Of a DNA stretch of 64,000 nt, positions 9,450 through 18,180 are shown in pieces. Origin of the DNA: Cellulosilyticum lentocellum DSM 5427 (GTDB lineage: Bacteria; Bacillota; Clostridia; Lachnospirales; Cellulosilyticaceae); the NCBI RefSeq assembly GCF_000178835.2, contig NC_015275.1:1943001-2007000 (forward strand). Reading direction: 5' to 3'. Under the pieces are notes generated by a model, which was not told the origin of the DNA, did not search any database, and saw nothing but the letters and a program-made list of their open reading frames with translations. The position numbers and the translations under genes are program-made. Position 1 is the first letter of the stretch. Each line of letters begins with the position of its first letter.

Positions 9450-9884
9450 ATGAACTCTAAAGGCTATACTTTAGTAGAGATGATAGTAGTGATACTTCTC
9501 GTTGGAGTAGTTGGTAGTACGATTAGTATAAGTAGCAAGTTGATACAACAAGTTGCTTTTATGCAACTTGTTCAGGAAGTAGAGAAGGATATTATTTTTG
9601 CCAGAGATGCAGCAGTTGCTACGGGAAAACAATATAATATCTATTGTTTTTCTAATCGGGTACTTGTAAGACAAGGAGTAGAAAAACCTATTTATACGAC
9701 TAAACTTAGTAGAGGTATTTATATACCAGATTCTATTACAGGAAAATGGATTAAGTTCTATGGGACTATGGCATCACCTAAAACAGGAACTATTACATTA
9801 GTTTGTACATCGCTTCACATGCAAGCACGAATTACAGTAAGAATTGCAACAGGTAAAACAACTGTATATTATATAGCATTATAA
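9450..9884 (+). CDS. Pseudopilin-like protein (GspH/FimT type)
   Basis: A 144-residue protein with the type III signal MNSKG|YTLVEM: cleavage after Gly5 and Glu at +5 (Glu10), followed by a hydrophobic helix to about 30. The rest is a short beta-rich domain, as in GspH/FimT/ComGD minor pseudopilins, in which residues around FARDAAVATGK correspond to the helix-to-sheet transition. RBS AGGGAGGC at 9440-9447. A second prepilin gene follows after 30 bases. Confidence 0.8.
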   Translation: MNSKGYTLVEMIVVILLVGVVGSTISISSKLIQQVAFMQLVQEVEKDIIFARDAAVATGKQYNIYCFSNRVLVRQGVEKPIYTTKLSRGIYIPDSITGKWIKFYGTMASPKTGTITLVCTSLHMQARITVRIATGKTTVYYIAL

Positions 9885-9914
9885 AAAAGTGAAAGGCATA
9901 TAATGAGGTGGAAT

Positions 9915-10325
9915 ATGAAAAGGTTGGGGAATGAATTAGGTTTCACATTGATTGAACTGATTGTGGTGATAGCTATTATGGGGATTATAGGTGCGGTATT
10001 AATACCACAATTTAATACAATGACAGTAAGAGCAAGACTACGAACAGATGTGGATTCAGTGAAAACTGTACAAACACAAATGGAGATTTATTATGCGGAC
10101 AGAAACGAGATGCCTGGAACTACGGTATCTCATATTATGAGTACCTTACTTAAAGAAGATTATGTAAATCCTAAGTACTTATTAGGCAGTGATTTGAAAT
10201 TAGAAACAAGGGGAGTAAGTGTTGTTTTTGATACGACTAAAAGTCAACTTAAGCTTAAGGTAACACCGAGTCAATATAGTATATTTAATCATGAAGAGGA
10301 TAAATCTCAATGGTTAAGCCAATAA
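9915..10325 (+). CDS. Type IV pilin-like protein (major pilin or GspG-type)
   Basis: A 136-residue pilin. The leader ends at Gly9 and is followed by FTLIEL, Glu at +5 (Glu14), and a strongly hydrophobic helix (IVVIAIMGIIGAVLIP) continuing into QFNTMTVRARLRTDVDSVKT, the typical N-terminal spine of type IV pilins and GspG pseudopilins. The ATG at 9915 is preferred (AGGTGG seven bases upstream) over the in-frame ATG at 9903. It is the closest to a canonical major pilin among the pilins visible here. Shikimate kinase follows after 52 bases. Confidence 0.85.
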   Translation: MKRLGNELGFTLIELIVVIAIMGIIGAVLIPQFNTMTVRARLRTDVDSVKTVQTQMEIYYADRNEMPGTTVSHIMSTLLKEDYVNPKYLLGSDLKLETRGVSVVFDTTKSQLKLKVTPSQYSIFNHEEDKSQWLSQ

Positions 10326-10377
10326 ATTACTCCTTAATATTCTAGAATAAGTATAAAATTGAGCTAGAGGTGGACAT

Positions 10378-10914
10378 ATGAAAAAGGCTATTTGTTTAAT
10401 TGGATTTATGGGAAGTGGTAAGACTACGATAGGAAAAGCTTTAGCAAATATACTTCATTACTCATGGATTGATTTAGATCAGTATATCGAAGAAGCTTGT
10501 AGTGAAACGATTACTAATCTATTTGAGAATAAGGGAGAAGCTTACTTTAGAGATTTAGAAGTAAGCTATTTAAAAAAGGCACTTGACGAAGAAATAGGTG
10601 TTATTTCTACTGGTGGTGGCATTATCGTAACTACAGAAAACAGAGAAGTTTTGAAAAAACAAAATACTTTTTATTTATATTATGATTATGATACGTTATA
10701 TAAGCGCATTGCTGGAGACACAAAGCGTCCTTTAGCTTCTACTTATGAAGCAGTTAAAGAGCGTTACATACAAAGACAAGCTTTATACGAAGCTTCTGCC
10801 AAGTATATTATTAACGGCGAAGGCAAAAGTATTGAAGAAGTGGTAAACACTATTTTAGAAATACTTAAAGACAAAGAAGGTTTGTGTGAATTTGGTAGCA
10901 AAAAGGATGCATGA
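10378..10914 (+). CDS. aroK: Shikimate kinase
   Basis: A 178-residue enzyme that phosphorylates shikimate at O3 using ATP in the chorismate pathway. The Walker A loop GFMGSGKTTIGK is at about 8-19; the shikimate-binding DLD is in WIDLDQYIE (about 30-38); FRDLE and STGGGII (about 77-83) are the other substrate-binding motifs; the lid contains KRPLAS. RBS GAGGTGGAC precedes ATG. The length is normal. It stands between the pilus cluster and pepP, without other aro genes nearby. Confidence 0.95.
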   Translation: MKKAICLIGFMGSGKTTIGKALANILHYSWIDLDQYIEEACSETITNLFENKGEAYFRDLEVSYLKKALDEEIGVISTGGGIIVTTENREVLKKQNTFYLYYDYDTLYKRIAGDTKRPLASTYEAVKERYIQRQALYEASAKYIINGEGKSIEEVVNTILEILKDKEGLCEFGSKKDA

Positions 10915-10968
10915 TTTTTTCATTAAAATCTAAAAATAAGTACATAAAAAGAAAAGGAAGATGACAGC

Positions 10969-12051
10969 ATGAATAAGAGAATAGAACAATTACGTGAGTA
11001 CATGAAGAAAGAAAAATTAGATGCCGTTCTTATAGGAAGTGAAGCAAATCGTAAGTATTTAAGTGGATTTACGGGTTCAAATGCGATGCTTTACATTTCT
11101 TTTAATAAAATGGTGCTCGTAACAGACTTTAGATATCTAGAACAAGTAGCTAAAGAAGCGCCTGATTTCACCTGCATTGATCAAGGGCAAAAAGGTCTTT
11201 TAGCCACAACAGTAGCCATTGCAAAAGAAGAGGGTGTTAAGCGTATAGGCTTTGAAGCCCAACATGTGACATATAGTAGCTACTTAGAGCTTAGCCAGCA
11301 CTCTGCTTTTGAATGGATTCCTACTACTAAAAGTGTAGAAAACTTAAGGCAAATTAAAGATGAAGAAGAACTAGAGAAGCTTAGAAAAGCTGAAGCTATT
11401 GGAGACATGGCTTTTAAAGAAGTTATCCCTTTTATCGAAGCGCGTTGGAAAGAGGGACTTACAGAAAATGAAGTGACACTTCAACTAGAACAAAGCATGA
11501 GAAGACATGGTGCTTCTGGTTTATCTTTTGCTTCTATTGTAGCAGCAGGTGCTAAATCATCCCTGCCACACGCTCATCCTGGAGAAGAAAAGCTTCAAGC
11601 TGGTGACTTTGTAGTCATGGATTTTGGATGTATCTATGAAGGGTATTGTTCAGATATGACACGTACTATTGTCATAGGAGAAGCGAGCGAAAAGCATCTT
11701 AAGATTTATAAAACAGTACTACGTGCGCAAAAAGCAGCACTTGAAGGGATTCGTGTAGGAATGAAAGGCTGCGAAGTGGATGCTATTGCTAGAAATATCA
11801 TTAAAGAGGCTGGTTATGGCGATTACTTTGGACATGGTCTAGGACACTCTGTTGGTATTGAGATTCACGAGAATCCAAGATTTTCAGTGCTTGATCAAAC
11901 AGAGATTAAGCCAGGAATGGTGATGACTGTGGAGCCAGGGATTTATCTTCCTGGTTTTGGAGGGGTACGTATTGAGGATATGATTGTGGTGACAGAAAGT
12001 GGCATAGAAAACTTCACCTATTCGCCAAAAGACCTTATTATCATTAAGTAA
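10969..12051 (+). CDS. pepP: Xaa-Pro aminopeptidase, M24 family (YqhT type)
   Basis: A 360-residue cytosolic peptidase removing N-terminal residues that precede proline. The N-terminal creatinase-like domain (1-130) contains YLSGFTGSNA. The pita-bread catalytic domain has all five metal ligands: Asp in VMDFG, Asp in SDMTRT, His in GHGLGHSVG, Glu in VEPGIYLPGF and Glu in VRIEDM. It lies directly upstream of efp, a conserved pairing in Bacillota that may relate to proline-rich translation and turnover. RBS AAAAGGAAG upstream of ATG. Confidence 0.93.
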   Translation: MNKRIEQLREYMKKEKLDAVLIGSEANRKYLSGFTGSNAMLYISFNKMVLVTDFRYLEQVAKEAPDFTCIDQGQKGLLATTVAIAKEEGVKRIGFEAQHVTYSSYLELSQHSAFEWIPTTKSVENLRQIKDEEELEKLRKAEAIGDMAFKEVIPFIEARWKEGLTENEVTLQLEQSMRRHGASGLSFASIVAAGAKSSLPHAHPGEEKLQAGDFVVMDFGCIYEGYCSDMTRTIVIGEASEKHLKIYKTVLRAQKAALEGIRVGMKGCEVDAIARNIIKEAGYGDYFGHGLGHSVGIEIHENPRFSVLDQTEIKPGMVMTVEPGIYLPGFGGVRIEDMIVVTESGIENFTYSPKDLIIIK

Positions 12052-12064
12052 AACAAAAAAATCG

Positions 12065-12093
12065 TTGAAAATTTTAAAAATCTAGTTTACACT
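12065..12093 (+). promoter_or_regulatory. Probable sigma-A promoter of efp
   Basis: TTGAAA at 12065-12070 and TACACT at 12088-12093 are separated by 17 bases, in the gap between pepP and efp. The start codon follows about 31 bases later behind TAGGAGG. Confidence 0.55.
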
Positions 12094-12124
12094 ATATGAG
12101 AAAAGATAATTAGGAGGAAATGTA

Positions 12125-12682
12125 ATGATTTCAGCAGGTGATTTTAGAAATGGTGTTACAATCGAATTCGAAGGTAACATTTATCAAATTATTGAATTCC
12201 AACATGTAAAACCAGGTAAAGGTGCGGCTTTCGTTCGTTGTAAAATAAAAAATATCAAAACTGGTGGGGTAGTAGAAAGAACTTTCCGTCCAAGTGAAAA
12301 GGTACCTAAAGCGCATATTGAACGTAAAGATATGCAATATCTTTATTCAGATGGTGAGTTATTCCACTTCATGGATGTTAACACATATGATCAAATCGCT
12401 GTTAACGCTTCAACAGTTGGTGATAGCTTAAAATTTGTTAAAGAAAACGAAATGGTAAAAGTAGCTTCTCACCAAGGATCAGTATTTGCTATTGAGCCTC
12501 CACTTTCAGTAGAGCTTCAAATCGTTGAATCAGAACCAGGTATTAAAGGTGATACAGCACAAGGTGCTACAAAGCCTGCTATTCTTGAAACTGGTGCAAA
12601 AGTAATGGTACCATTATTCATCGAACAAGGTGAAGTGATTAGAATTGATACACGTACAGGTGAATATACAGGTAGAGCATAA
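12125..12682 (+). CDS. efp: Elongation factor P
   Basis: A 185-residue, tRNA-shaped translation factor that relieves ribosome stalling at consecutive prolines. The KOW-like N-domain carries the tip loop PGKGAAFVR (about 30-38), whose Lys is the position modified or exposed in bacterial EF-P; the OB domains follow, ending with [10 protein letters not shown] near the C-terminus, the EF-P signature region. Strong RBS TAGGAGGAAATGTA. Own promoter and terminator suggest single-gene transcription. Confidence 0.97.
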   Translation: MISAGDFRNGVTIEFEGNIYQIIEFQHVKPGKGAAFVRCKIKNIKTGGVVERTFRPSEKVPKAHIERKDMQYLYSDGELFHFMDVNTYDQIAVNASTVGDSLKFVKENEMVKVASHQGSVFAIEPPLSVELQIVESEPGIKGDTAQGATKPAILETGAKVMVPLFIEQGEVIRIDTRTGEYTGRA

Positions 12683-12696
12683 TCTCTAACCTTGCA

Positions 12697-12737
12697 AAAT
12701 GCTTCTCTAGGGAAAGTCCTAAGAGGAGCATTTTTTT
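12697..12737 (+). terminator. Rho-independent terminator of efp
   Basis: AAATGCTTCTCT pairs with AGAGGAGCATTT (one G-U pair), with inner AGG/CCT pairing, followed by a run of T. Located 15 bases after the efp stop. Confidence 0.85.
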
Positions 12738-12810
12738 GTGCCATTTTTAGGTTCTAACTCGTCCTTCTTTTGAATATATTAAATTAATCCATATACAAAG
12801 GAGGAATCAT

Positions 12811-13755
12811 ATGAACCAGGAAAACTTATTAAAAGTTTTACCAAGAAGCATTAAATTACCCATGCAAAAACTAAGTAAAACCAGCTATGAGTCTTTACAA
12901 GAAATTAGATTAAGAGCAGGGGGTCCTATTCTACTTAAAATGAATGGGGAAGAATGGGGAATTAATGAGGAGGGACTATGTCATGTTAGAGAGAGTTTAG
13001 CCTTATTACCTCAGGATATAACAGATGTTTTACATTGCATGAGTGATTTTTCTCTTTATGCTTTGGAGGATGAAGTAAGGCAAGGGTTTATTACTTTAGA
13101 GGGAGGACATCGTGTTGGACTGGTAGGTAAAGCTGTACTGGAGCAGAGTCATATAAAAACCCTTAAATACATAAGTGGTATGAATATTCGTATTGCCCAT
13201 GAAGTGATAGGGTGTAGCCAAAAAGTAATGCCTTATATTTTAAGTAGGGACAAGGTGTATCATACACTCATTATTTCTCCACCAGGTTGTGGAAAAACAA
13301 CACTTCTTAGAGATATGATTCGTTATTTAAGTGAAGGTTTTTGTGGTTATGGACCTTATACGGTAGGGGTTGTAGATGAGAGATCAGAAATTGCAGCTTG
13401 TTATCAAGGCGTACCTCAAAATAGGATGGGAAGTAGAACAGATGTCTTAGATGGTTGTCCAAAGGTGGAAGGCATGCGAATGCTTCTTAGGTCAATGGCA
13501 CCACAGGTAATAGCTGTAGATGAAATTGGTAAAGCTGATGATTGTACAGCATTAGAAGAGATTTTAAATGTAGGTGTGAGCCTGTTATGCACTGTGCATG
13601 GTAAAAATATAGAGGACTGCTTAAGGAGACCTATTCTGAAAGAACTCTTAGAGAAGGGGCTATTTGAACGTCTCATTGTTTTATCACATAAACAAGGGCC
13701 TTGTACCATAGAGACTATTAGAGATGGCATAAGGGGTATTAGTCTACTGGGATAG
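12811..13755 (+). CDS. spoIIIAA: Stage III sporulation protein AA
   Basis: A 314-residue ATPase related to secretion ATPases. Walker A is PPGCGKTT at about 156-163; the Walker B region is VIAVDEIGKADD (about 230-241). SpoIIIAA powers the mother-cell-to-forespore channel (the A-Q feeding-tube complex) during engulfment and acts in the mother cell at the outer forespore membrane. It opens an eight-gene operon with tight spacing (10 bases to spoIIIAB). RBS AAAGGAGGAA. In Bacillus the operon is sigma-E dependent; I could not place a convincing sigma-E promoter here. Confidence 0.96.
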   Translation: MNQENLLKVLPRSIKLPMQKLSKTSYESLQEIRLRAGGPILLKMNGEEWGINEEGLCHVRESLALLPQDITDVLHCMSDFSLYALEDEVRQGFITLEGGHRVGLVGKAVLEQSHIKTLKYISGMNIRIAHEVIGCSQKVMPYILSRDKVYHTLIISPPGCGKTTLLRDMIRYLSEGFCGYGPYTVGVVDERSEIAACYQGVPQNRMGSRTDVLDGCPKVEGMRMLLRSMAPQVIAVDEIGKADDCTALEEILNVGVSLLCTVHGKNIEDCLRRPILKELLEKGLFERLIVLSHKQGPCTIETIRDGIRGISLLG

Positions 13756-13765
13756 GAGGAGTGTA

Positions 13766-14287
13766 ATGATGAAACTATTAGCTATTGGTCTTGTATTAAT
13801 AGGGTGTATATTAGGCGGTATTTGGTTAGATGAGGATCAAAAAAAGCGTATAGAAGAGCTTGGAAAATTTATCTATTTGTTTGAACTTTTAAAAGCTGAA
13901 ATTGACTACAGGCTTACGCCTTTAAAAGAGGCGTGCTTAATAGTAGGGAAGAGAACAAACAACAAAAGCATAGACGCGGTCATGATGGGCTTTGCGAAAA
14001 GTTTAGAAGATAAAGAGAGTGTAAGAGTAGAAGAAATGTGGGAAAACGCTATTAATGCCCAAAAGCAAGCATTTCACTTACAAGCTGAGGATTATAAATT
14101 ACTGTATAGTTTTGGGGGAGCTTGTGGGTATTTAGACAAAAATATGGAGAAGCGAAATATTGAGATGGTTTTAGAACAATTACGACAAAGTACAAAAGAA
14201 GCTAAAGAAAAGTATCAAAAAACAAGCAAGCTCAATAGATCTTTAGGCGTTTTAGTAGGACTTGGTTTAAGTATCTTTTTATTATAG
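13766..14287 (+). CDS. spoIIIAB: Stage III sporulation protein AB
   Basis: A 173-residue protein with hydrophobic ends: an N-terminal membrane helix (about 1-20) and a short C-terminal one, with a helical domain between, related to the GspF-type membrane platform. It is a part of the SpoIIIA channel in the mother-cell membrane. RBS AGGAGGAGTG; the ATG at 13766 is followed by another ATG at 13769. Ten bases separate it from spoIIIAC. Confidence 0.92.
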   Translation: MMKLLAIGLVLIGCILGGIWLDEDQKKRIEELGKFIYLFELLKAEIDYRLTPLKEACLIVGKRTNNKSIDAVMMGFAKSLEDKESVRVEEMWENAINAQKQAFHLQAEDYKLLYSFGGACGYLDKNMEKRNIEMVLEQLRQSTKEAKEKYQKTSKLNRSLGVLVGLGLSIFLL

Positions 14288-14297
14288 GAGGAAGCAA

Positions 14298-14492
14298 ATG
14301 ATAGATTTTACTATTATTTTTAAATTAGCAGGACTAGGCATTTGTATCACAGTGATTAATATTCTACTTGATAAAGCAGATGCAAAAGAGTGGAAATTTC
14401 CTATATCTGTAGTAGGTGTCATTATGGGTTTATTTATTGTGATGCAATACATTCAGCAATTTTTTCAAGTGGTACAAACCTTTGCGCGCTAA
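14298..14492 (+). CDS. spoIIIAC: Stage III sporulation protein AC
   Basis: A 64-residue protein, essentially two membrane helices (about 5-22 and 35-58), as in the family. It is a small membrane component of the SpoIIIA channel and pairs with SpoIIIAD, with which it shares homology. The internal stretch DKADAKEWKFPI joins the helices. Located by operon position and length; RBS TAGGAGGAAGC. Confidence 0.92.
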   Translation: MIDFTIIFKLAGLGICITVINILLDKADAKEWKFPISVVGVIMGLFIVMQYIQQFFQVVQTFAR

Positions 14493-14504
14493 GGAGGAGT
14501 GATG

Positions 14505-14897
14505 ATGGACATCCTTAAATTAGTTGCTTTTGGACTAACAGCTACGTTACTCATTGGATTAGTAAGTTATTATGATGGCTACAGTAAAATGTATGGTAAT
14601 TTAATTCGTATAGCTGCGGTAACCATACTTATGATATTTATTGTGAGTCAGCTAGACAGTGTATTTATGGTGGTACGAGATTTAGCGAATAAAATGAATA
14701 TGGATAATACCTATCTTAATATTGTACTTAAAGTAGTTGGCATTGCCTATTTAGCTGAATTTGGAGCACAGCTTTGTGAGGATGCAGGAGAAAAAGCTAT
14801 TGGCAGTAAAGTTCAATTAGCAGGAAAAGTAATGATTTTTGTCATTGCTTCTCCCGTTATTCTAGCTCTAATAGAATTGATTACAGATTTGATTTAA
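14505..14897 (+). CDS. spoIIIAD: Stage III sporulation protein AD
   Basis: A 130-residue membrane protein with about four helices and the usual family length. The start is ambiguous among GTG 14499, ATG 14502 and ATG 14505; AAGGAGG at 14491-14497 best fits 14505. It contains the polar FGAQLCEDAGEKAIGSKVQLAGK segment region between helices, typical of the SpoIIIAC/AD family. It forms part of the membrane platform of the feeding-tube channel. Confidence 0.92.
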   Translation: MDILKLVAFGLTATLLIGLVSYYDGYSKMYGNLIRIAAVTILMIFIVSQLDSVFMVVRDLANKMNMDNTYLNIVLKVVGIAYLAEFGAQLCEDAGEKAIGSKVQLAGKVMIFVIASPVILALIELITDLI

Positions 14898-14914
14898 AAG
14901 CGAGGGGGAGGAAA

Positions 14915-16084
14915 ATGAGACCAAAGAAAATCTTGCTTAAAGTATGTATTGTACTGATCGCCTTTATCATCTTCGGCATTACTTTAAAGGCAGAAGAAAT
15001 CAATGAAGAGGAAGTACTTCATTATGGTATTAACTTATTTGACTGGAATGCTATCGAACAATTAGAAAGTGAGCTGAAAGCAGAGGCACCTCAATTAAAA
15101 CAATTTAGTTTAAAGCAAGAAGTAACGAACCTGGTAAGTGGTAAGGCAGACTTATCCATAAACTATATTTTAAAACAAATGGGTAATCTGTTTTTGGGAG
15201 AGATTGCTTTATTTCTTCAACTAGGTGCAAGGTTTATTCTCATTGTGCTTTTGTGTAATCTTCTTCAGACCTTGAGTAGTTCTTTTCAATCTAAGGATAC
15301 TATGAAAATAGGCTTTTTTGTATGCTATATGGCTATTTTACTCAGTGTTGTTCAAAGCTTTGTGGTGATGATTCAGCTAGCACAGCAGACAATAGATCAA
15401 GTGTTAAAGCTGATGTATATATGCATTCCGACATTACTTGCTTTTATGACGACTACAGGTTATGCGGTTTCAGCAGCAGCTATGGCACCCGTTATTATTA
15501 CTGCTTTAAGTTTAACGACTTATGTGATTCGTGTTATTGTACTACCTTGTATTATTTGGGTAATAGTCTTAGAAATAGTGAGCAGCATGAGTGAAGAATT
15601 TAAAGTAGATCAGTTTATTAAACTTTTTTATAAAGGTATCAAGTGGACTTTAAGAGGACTACTCGTTTTAAGTGTAAGTATTTTAAGTATTTATCGTATG
15701 ACGCTGCCGTATGCAGATGTTACGGTGAAAAAAGCTGCATTGAAGTTTTCTACAGCTTTTATTCCAGTAGTAGGAAATGCCGTAGGGGGTGCAGCAGATT
15801 TTTTAATGAGTTGCTCAGGACTTATCAAAAATACATTTTCCGCAGGTGTTATTATATGGCTGCTTCTCTTAGTAAGTGTTCCACTTATTAAGATCTTCTC
15901 ATATGTTGTTGTTTATCAGATAGCAGGTGCACTTATTGAACCTATTGGAGATAAGAAGATGGCCAGTATTGCACATAAGTTAGGCAAAGGCTGTGAGTTT
16001 ATTATGAGTGCTGTAGGAATTGTAGCTCTTTTGTGTGTATGTAGTTTAGCAATCTGTATGAGCGTAGGGTTAAATGTAACGTAG
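14915..16084 (+). CDS. spoIIIAE: Stage III sporulation protein AE
   Basis: A 389-residue polytopic membrane protein with an N-terminal signal-like helix (about 7-24), an extracytoplasmic segment of about 60-70 residues, then several membrane helices. The family's conserved region around VVGNAVGGAADFLMSC (about 290-305) is present. It is the largest membrane component of the SpoIIIA channel and resembles transporter-like permeases. RBS GAGGGGGAGG precedes the ATG; spoIIIAF follows after 10 bases. Confidence 0.94.
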   Translation: MRPKKILLKVCIVLIAFIIFGITLKAEEINEEEVLHYGINLFDWNAIEQLESELKAEAPQLKQFSLKQEVTNLVSGKADLSINYILKQMGNLFLGEIALFLQLGARFILIVLLCNLLQTLSSSFQSKDTMKIGFFVCYMAILLSVVQSFVVMIQLAQQTIDQVLKLMYICIPTLLAFMTTTGYAVSAAAMAPVIITALSLTTYVIRVIVLPCIIWVIVLEIVSSMSEEFKVDQFIKLFYKGIKWTLRGLLVLSVSILSIYRMTLPYADVTVKKAALKFSTAFIPVVGNAVGGAADFLMSCSGLIKNTFSAGVIIWLLLLVSVPLIKIFSYVVVYQIAGALIEPIGDKKMASIAHKLGKGCEFIMSAVGIVALLCVCSLAICMSVGLNVT

Positions 16085-16094
16085 GAGGAAAACA

Positions 16095-16649
16095 ATGAGA
16101 GGCTATTTACAAATGCTTATTTGGATGATGCTTTTTGTCATTATTATAGAAATGATTTTTCCAGACTCAGCGTATCGTAAATATATTAAATTGATACTAG
16201 GCTGCATTTTAATTTATACCATGTTGCAGCCGATTATAGGTTTAGTAAAAGGAGGACATAACAGTTATGATGACTATGTTAAATATTACGAGGCACGACT
16301 AAGTGGAGGAGAAACTGCTTTATTAGAATATAACAATCAACTTGAAAGTCAGCAACAAGTGCTTAAGCGTTATTACGAGGAAGGCATTAGAAGTACAGTA
16401 GAAAAAGAGTTTGATGTGAAAGTTCAGGCTATTAGCTTAAGTTATGAAGGTAATGAATTAGAGGAGATTACTTTAACAGTGGGGAAAAATAGAAGTGGAA
16501 AGATACATATTGGAACGATTCATATTGGAAACAAAAGCGATACCTTAGATGGTGATGAAGAAAATTTAAAAAATAAAATAAAAACTTGTCTCAGAGACTT
16601 CTATAATGTACAAGTCTGTAATATACATATTACAGTACAAAAGAATTAA
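16095..16649 (+). CDS. spoIIIAF: Stage III sporulation protein AF
   Basis: A 184-residue protein with two N-terminal membrane helices (about 6-24 and 33-50) and a soluble C-terminal domain with a ring-building-motif-like alpha/beta pattern (about 110-184). SpoIIIAF has an extracytoplasmic domain that can contribute a ring to the channel between mother cell and forespore. RBS TAGGAGGAAAAC; 12 bases before spoIIIAG. Confidence 0.92.
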   Translation: MRGYLQMLIWMMLFVIIIEMIFPDSAYRKYIKLILGCILIYTMLQPIIGLVKGGHNSYDDYVKYYEARLSGGETALLEYNNQLESQQQVLKRYYEEGIRSTVEKEFDVKVQAISLSYEGNELEEITLTVGKNRSGKIHIGTIHIGNKSDTLDGDEENLKNKIKTCLRDFYNVQVCNIHITVQKN

Positions 16650-16661
16650 AGGAGGGAAAGC

Positions 16662-17216
16662 ATGTCAGAGAAATTTGCAAAGTGGGCAAAAGAAGGTAAA
16701 AACAGCAAGTATATGTGGCTCATCATAGGGCTCGTTTTACTGGTACTAGGGATTACCTTTTGGCCTATGGGAAGCTCCAAGGGAAGTCAAACGCAAACAG
16801 TAGTCAGGCAAACAACAATTAAGGAAAGTCAAAGCTATGAAGATGCATTAGAAAAAAAGCTTGCAAGCATATTATCAAAGATGGAGGGGGTTGGTGAAGT
16901 TAATGTGATGGTTACCATTGTTTCTAATGAAGAAAAAGTCTTAGCCGAGGATACAACTACTAATGTGCAGCGCACGGAGGAAAAAGATCAGGCAGGAGGC
17001 ACAAGGGTAAGTGACACTAATAACACCACTCGTCAAGTTGTGCTTCAAAATAACAATACGCCGTATATCGTTAAGCAAAATGCACCTGTTATAAAAGGCG
17101 TACTTATATTAGCGCAAGGAGCAGGTGATAGTGGGGTAAAAGAAAGTGTTACAAATGCTGTTGCCTCACTCTTAGATGTTCCAGTACATAAAATCTCAGT
17201 TGAAAAAAGAAAATAG
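16662..17216 (+). CDS. spoIIIAG: Stage III sporulation protein AG
   Basis: A 184-residue protein with one membrane helix (about 19-36) and an extracytoplasmic ring-building domain. The segment ILSKMEGVGEVNVMVTI (about 68-84) and GVLILAQGAGD (about 145-155) match the conserved ring-building-motif halves; between them is a polar Thr/Asn/Gln-rich insertion, which in the family forms the upright beta-triangle of the large SpoIIIAG ring. RBS AAAGGAGGGAAAGC. Confidence 0.94.
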   Translation: MSEKFAKWAKEGKNSKYMWLIIGLVLLVLGITFWPMGSSKGSQTQTVVRQTTIKESQSYEDALEKKLASILSKMEGVGEVNVMVTIVSNEEKVLAEDTTTNVQRTEEKDQAGGTRVSDTNNTTRQVVLQNNNTPYIVKQNAPVIKGVLILAQGAGDSGVKESVTNAVASLLDVPVHKISVEKRK

Positions 17217-17226
17217 GAGGATTCAT

Positions 17227-17985
17227 ATGTTTAATTTAAAAAGAAATCAAGTTATTATTACTGTCCTAGTTTTTATGATTGCAATTGCAGCTTATCTTAA
17301 TACGCAGCAGGCACCTAATGTGAAAGATGGCAATTATGTAGCTGATAGTAGTATTACAGGAGATAACACAGCAGAGGAAACAGATTTATTCTCTGGTTAT
17401 GATGAAACCGCAAGTACTAATAGTCAAGTAGTAGCAACTAATGATCAAACAGTTGAGAATAAACAACCAGTAGCTCATACAGAAGAAATTGCTGTTCCAA
17501 GTGAAGAAGCACAACTGACAACAGCTGATGCCAATACAAGTGACAGCTTCACAGCTATTATCACTAAAAAAGCAGAAGAATTAACAGATACAGCCAATGT
17601 AGCAGCTAGCAAGAATTTAGATGTCAATTATTTTGCGGAAGAAAAACTTTTAAGAGAACAAAGCCGTGCTGCCCAAATTGAACAGTTGAGTCAATATGTA
17701 GCTAATGAAAATCTTGACCAAGATAGCAAATCAAAAGCAGCGGCTAATCTCTTACAAATTCAAGAGAGAATTGAAAAGGAAAGTAGTGCAGAAGCACTTC
17801 TTCGTGCTAAAGGATTCCAAGAAGTATATGTAAGAATTGATGATGATACTGTGGATGTAGTGGTTAATAAAGCAGAACTTTCTGATACAGATATTGCACA
17901 AATTGAAGAGATCGTTAACCGCAAAACAGGTTATAGTGTAGGTAAAATCAATATTACACCACTAAATGGGATTGCTAAAAAATAA
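17227..17985 (+). CDS. spoIIIAH: Stage III sporulation protein AH
   Basis: A 252-residue protein: membrane helix at about 8-24, a long acidic Thr/Asp/Glu-rich linker (about 30-120), a helical region, and a C-terminal ring-building domain (about 185-252) ending in GYSVGKINITP. In the mother cell it binds forespore SpoIIQ across the intermembrane space. The ATG at 17227 is behind AGGAGGATTCAT; a longer in-frame reading from 17176 overlaps spoIIIAG and lacks a ribosome site. A strong terminator follows, so this is the last gene of the operon. Confidence 0.94.
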   Translation: MFNLKRNQVIITVLVFMIAIAAYLNTQQAPNVKDGNYVADSSITGDNTAEETDLFSGYDETASTNSQVVATNDQTVENKQPVAHTEEIAVPSEEAQLTTADANTSDSFTAIITKKAEELTDTANVAASKNLDVNYFAEEKLLREQSRAAQIEQLSQYVANENLDQDSKSKAAANLLQIQERIEKESSAEALLRAKGFQEVYVRIDDDTVDVVVNKAELSDTDIAQIEEIVNRKTGYSVGKINITPLNGIAKK

Positions 17986-18034
17986 TGCATCATTACTTTA
18001 TCTAGTTGATAAATTTGAAAAATAGCATACTATA

Positions 18035-18072
18035 AAAAGGCACTTGTTAATAAGAAACAAGTGCCTTTTCCT
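18035..18072 (+). terminator. Rho-independent terminator of the spoIIIA operon
   Basis: A perfect 14-bp stem, AAAAGGCACTTGTT (18035-18048) with AACAAGTGCCTTTT (18056-18069), loop of seven bases, T-rich on both flanks. Confidence 0.9.
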
Positions 18073-18108
18073 ATATTTTCCTATTTGTTACTGAAGAAAT
18101 AAAATAAA

Positions 18109-18138
18109 ATTGCAAGCTATGGCATTTTTGTATATAAT
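18109..18138 (+). promoter_or_regulatory. Probable sigma-A promoter of the asp23-nusB-xseAB-ispA gene group
   Basis: TTGCAA at 18109-18114 and TATAAT at 18133-18138, with an 18-base spacer, about 43 bases before the Asp23-family start codon. It is the first vegetative-type promoter after the sporulation operon. Confidence 0.6.
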
Positions 18139-18180
18139 AAGACCATAAGATAGATGATAACCTATAGGAGGTATTTAAAT

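Noticed and set aside
12770-12805. Sigma-E-like promoter (GAATATATT...CATATACA) in front of spoIIIAA
   Set aside because: The transcript would begin inside the AGGAGG ribosome site at 12799-12804, and the spacing is shorter than usual for sigma-E.
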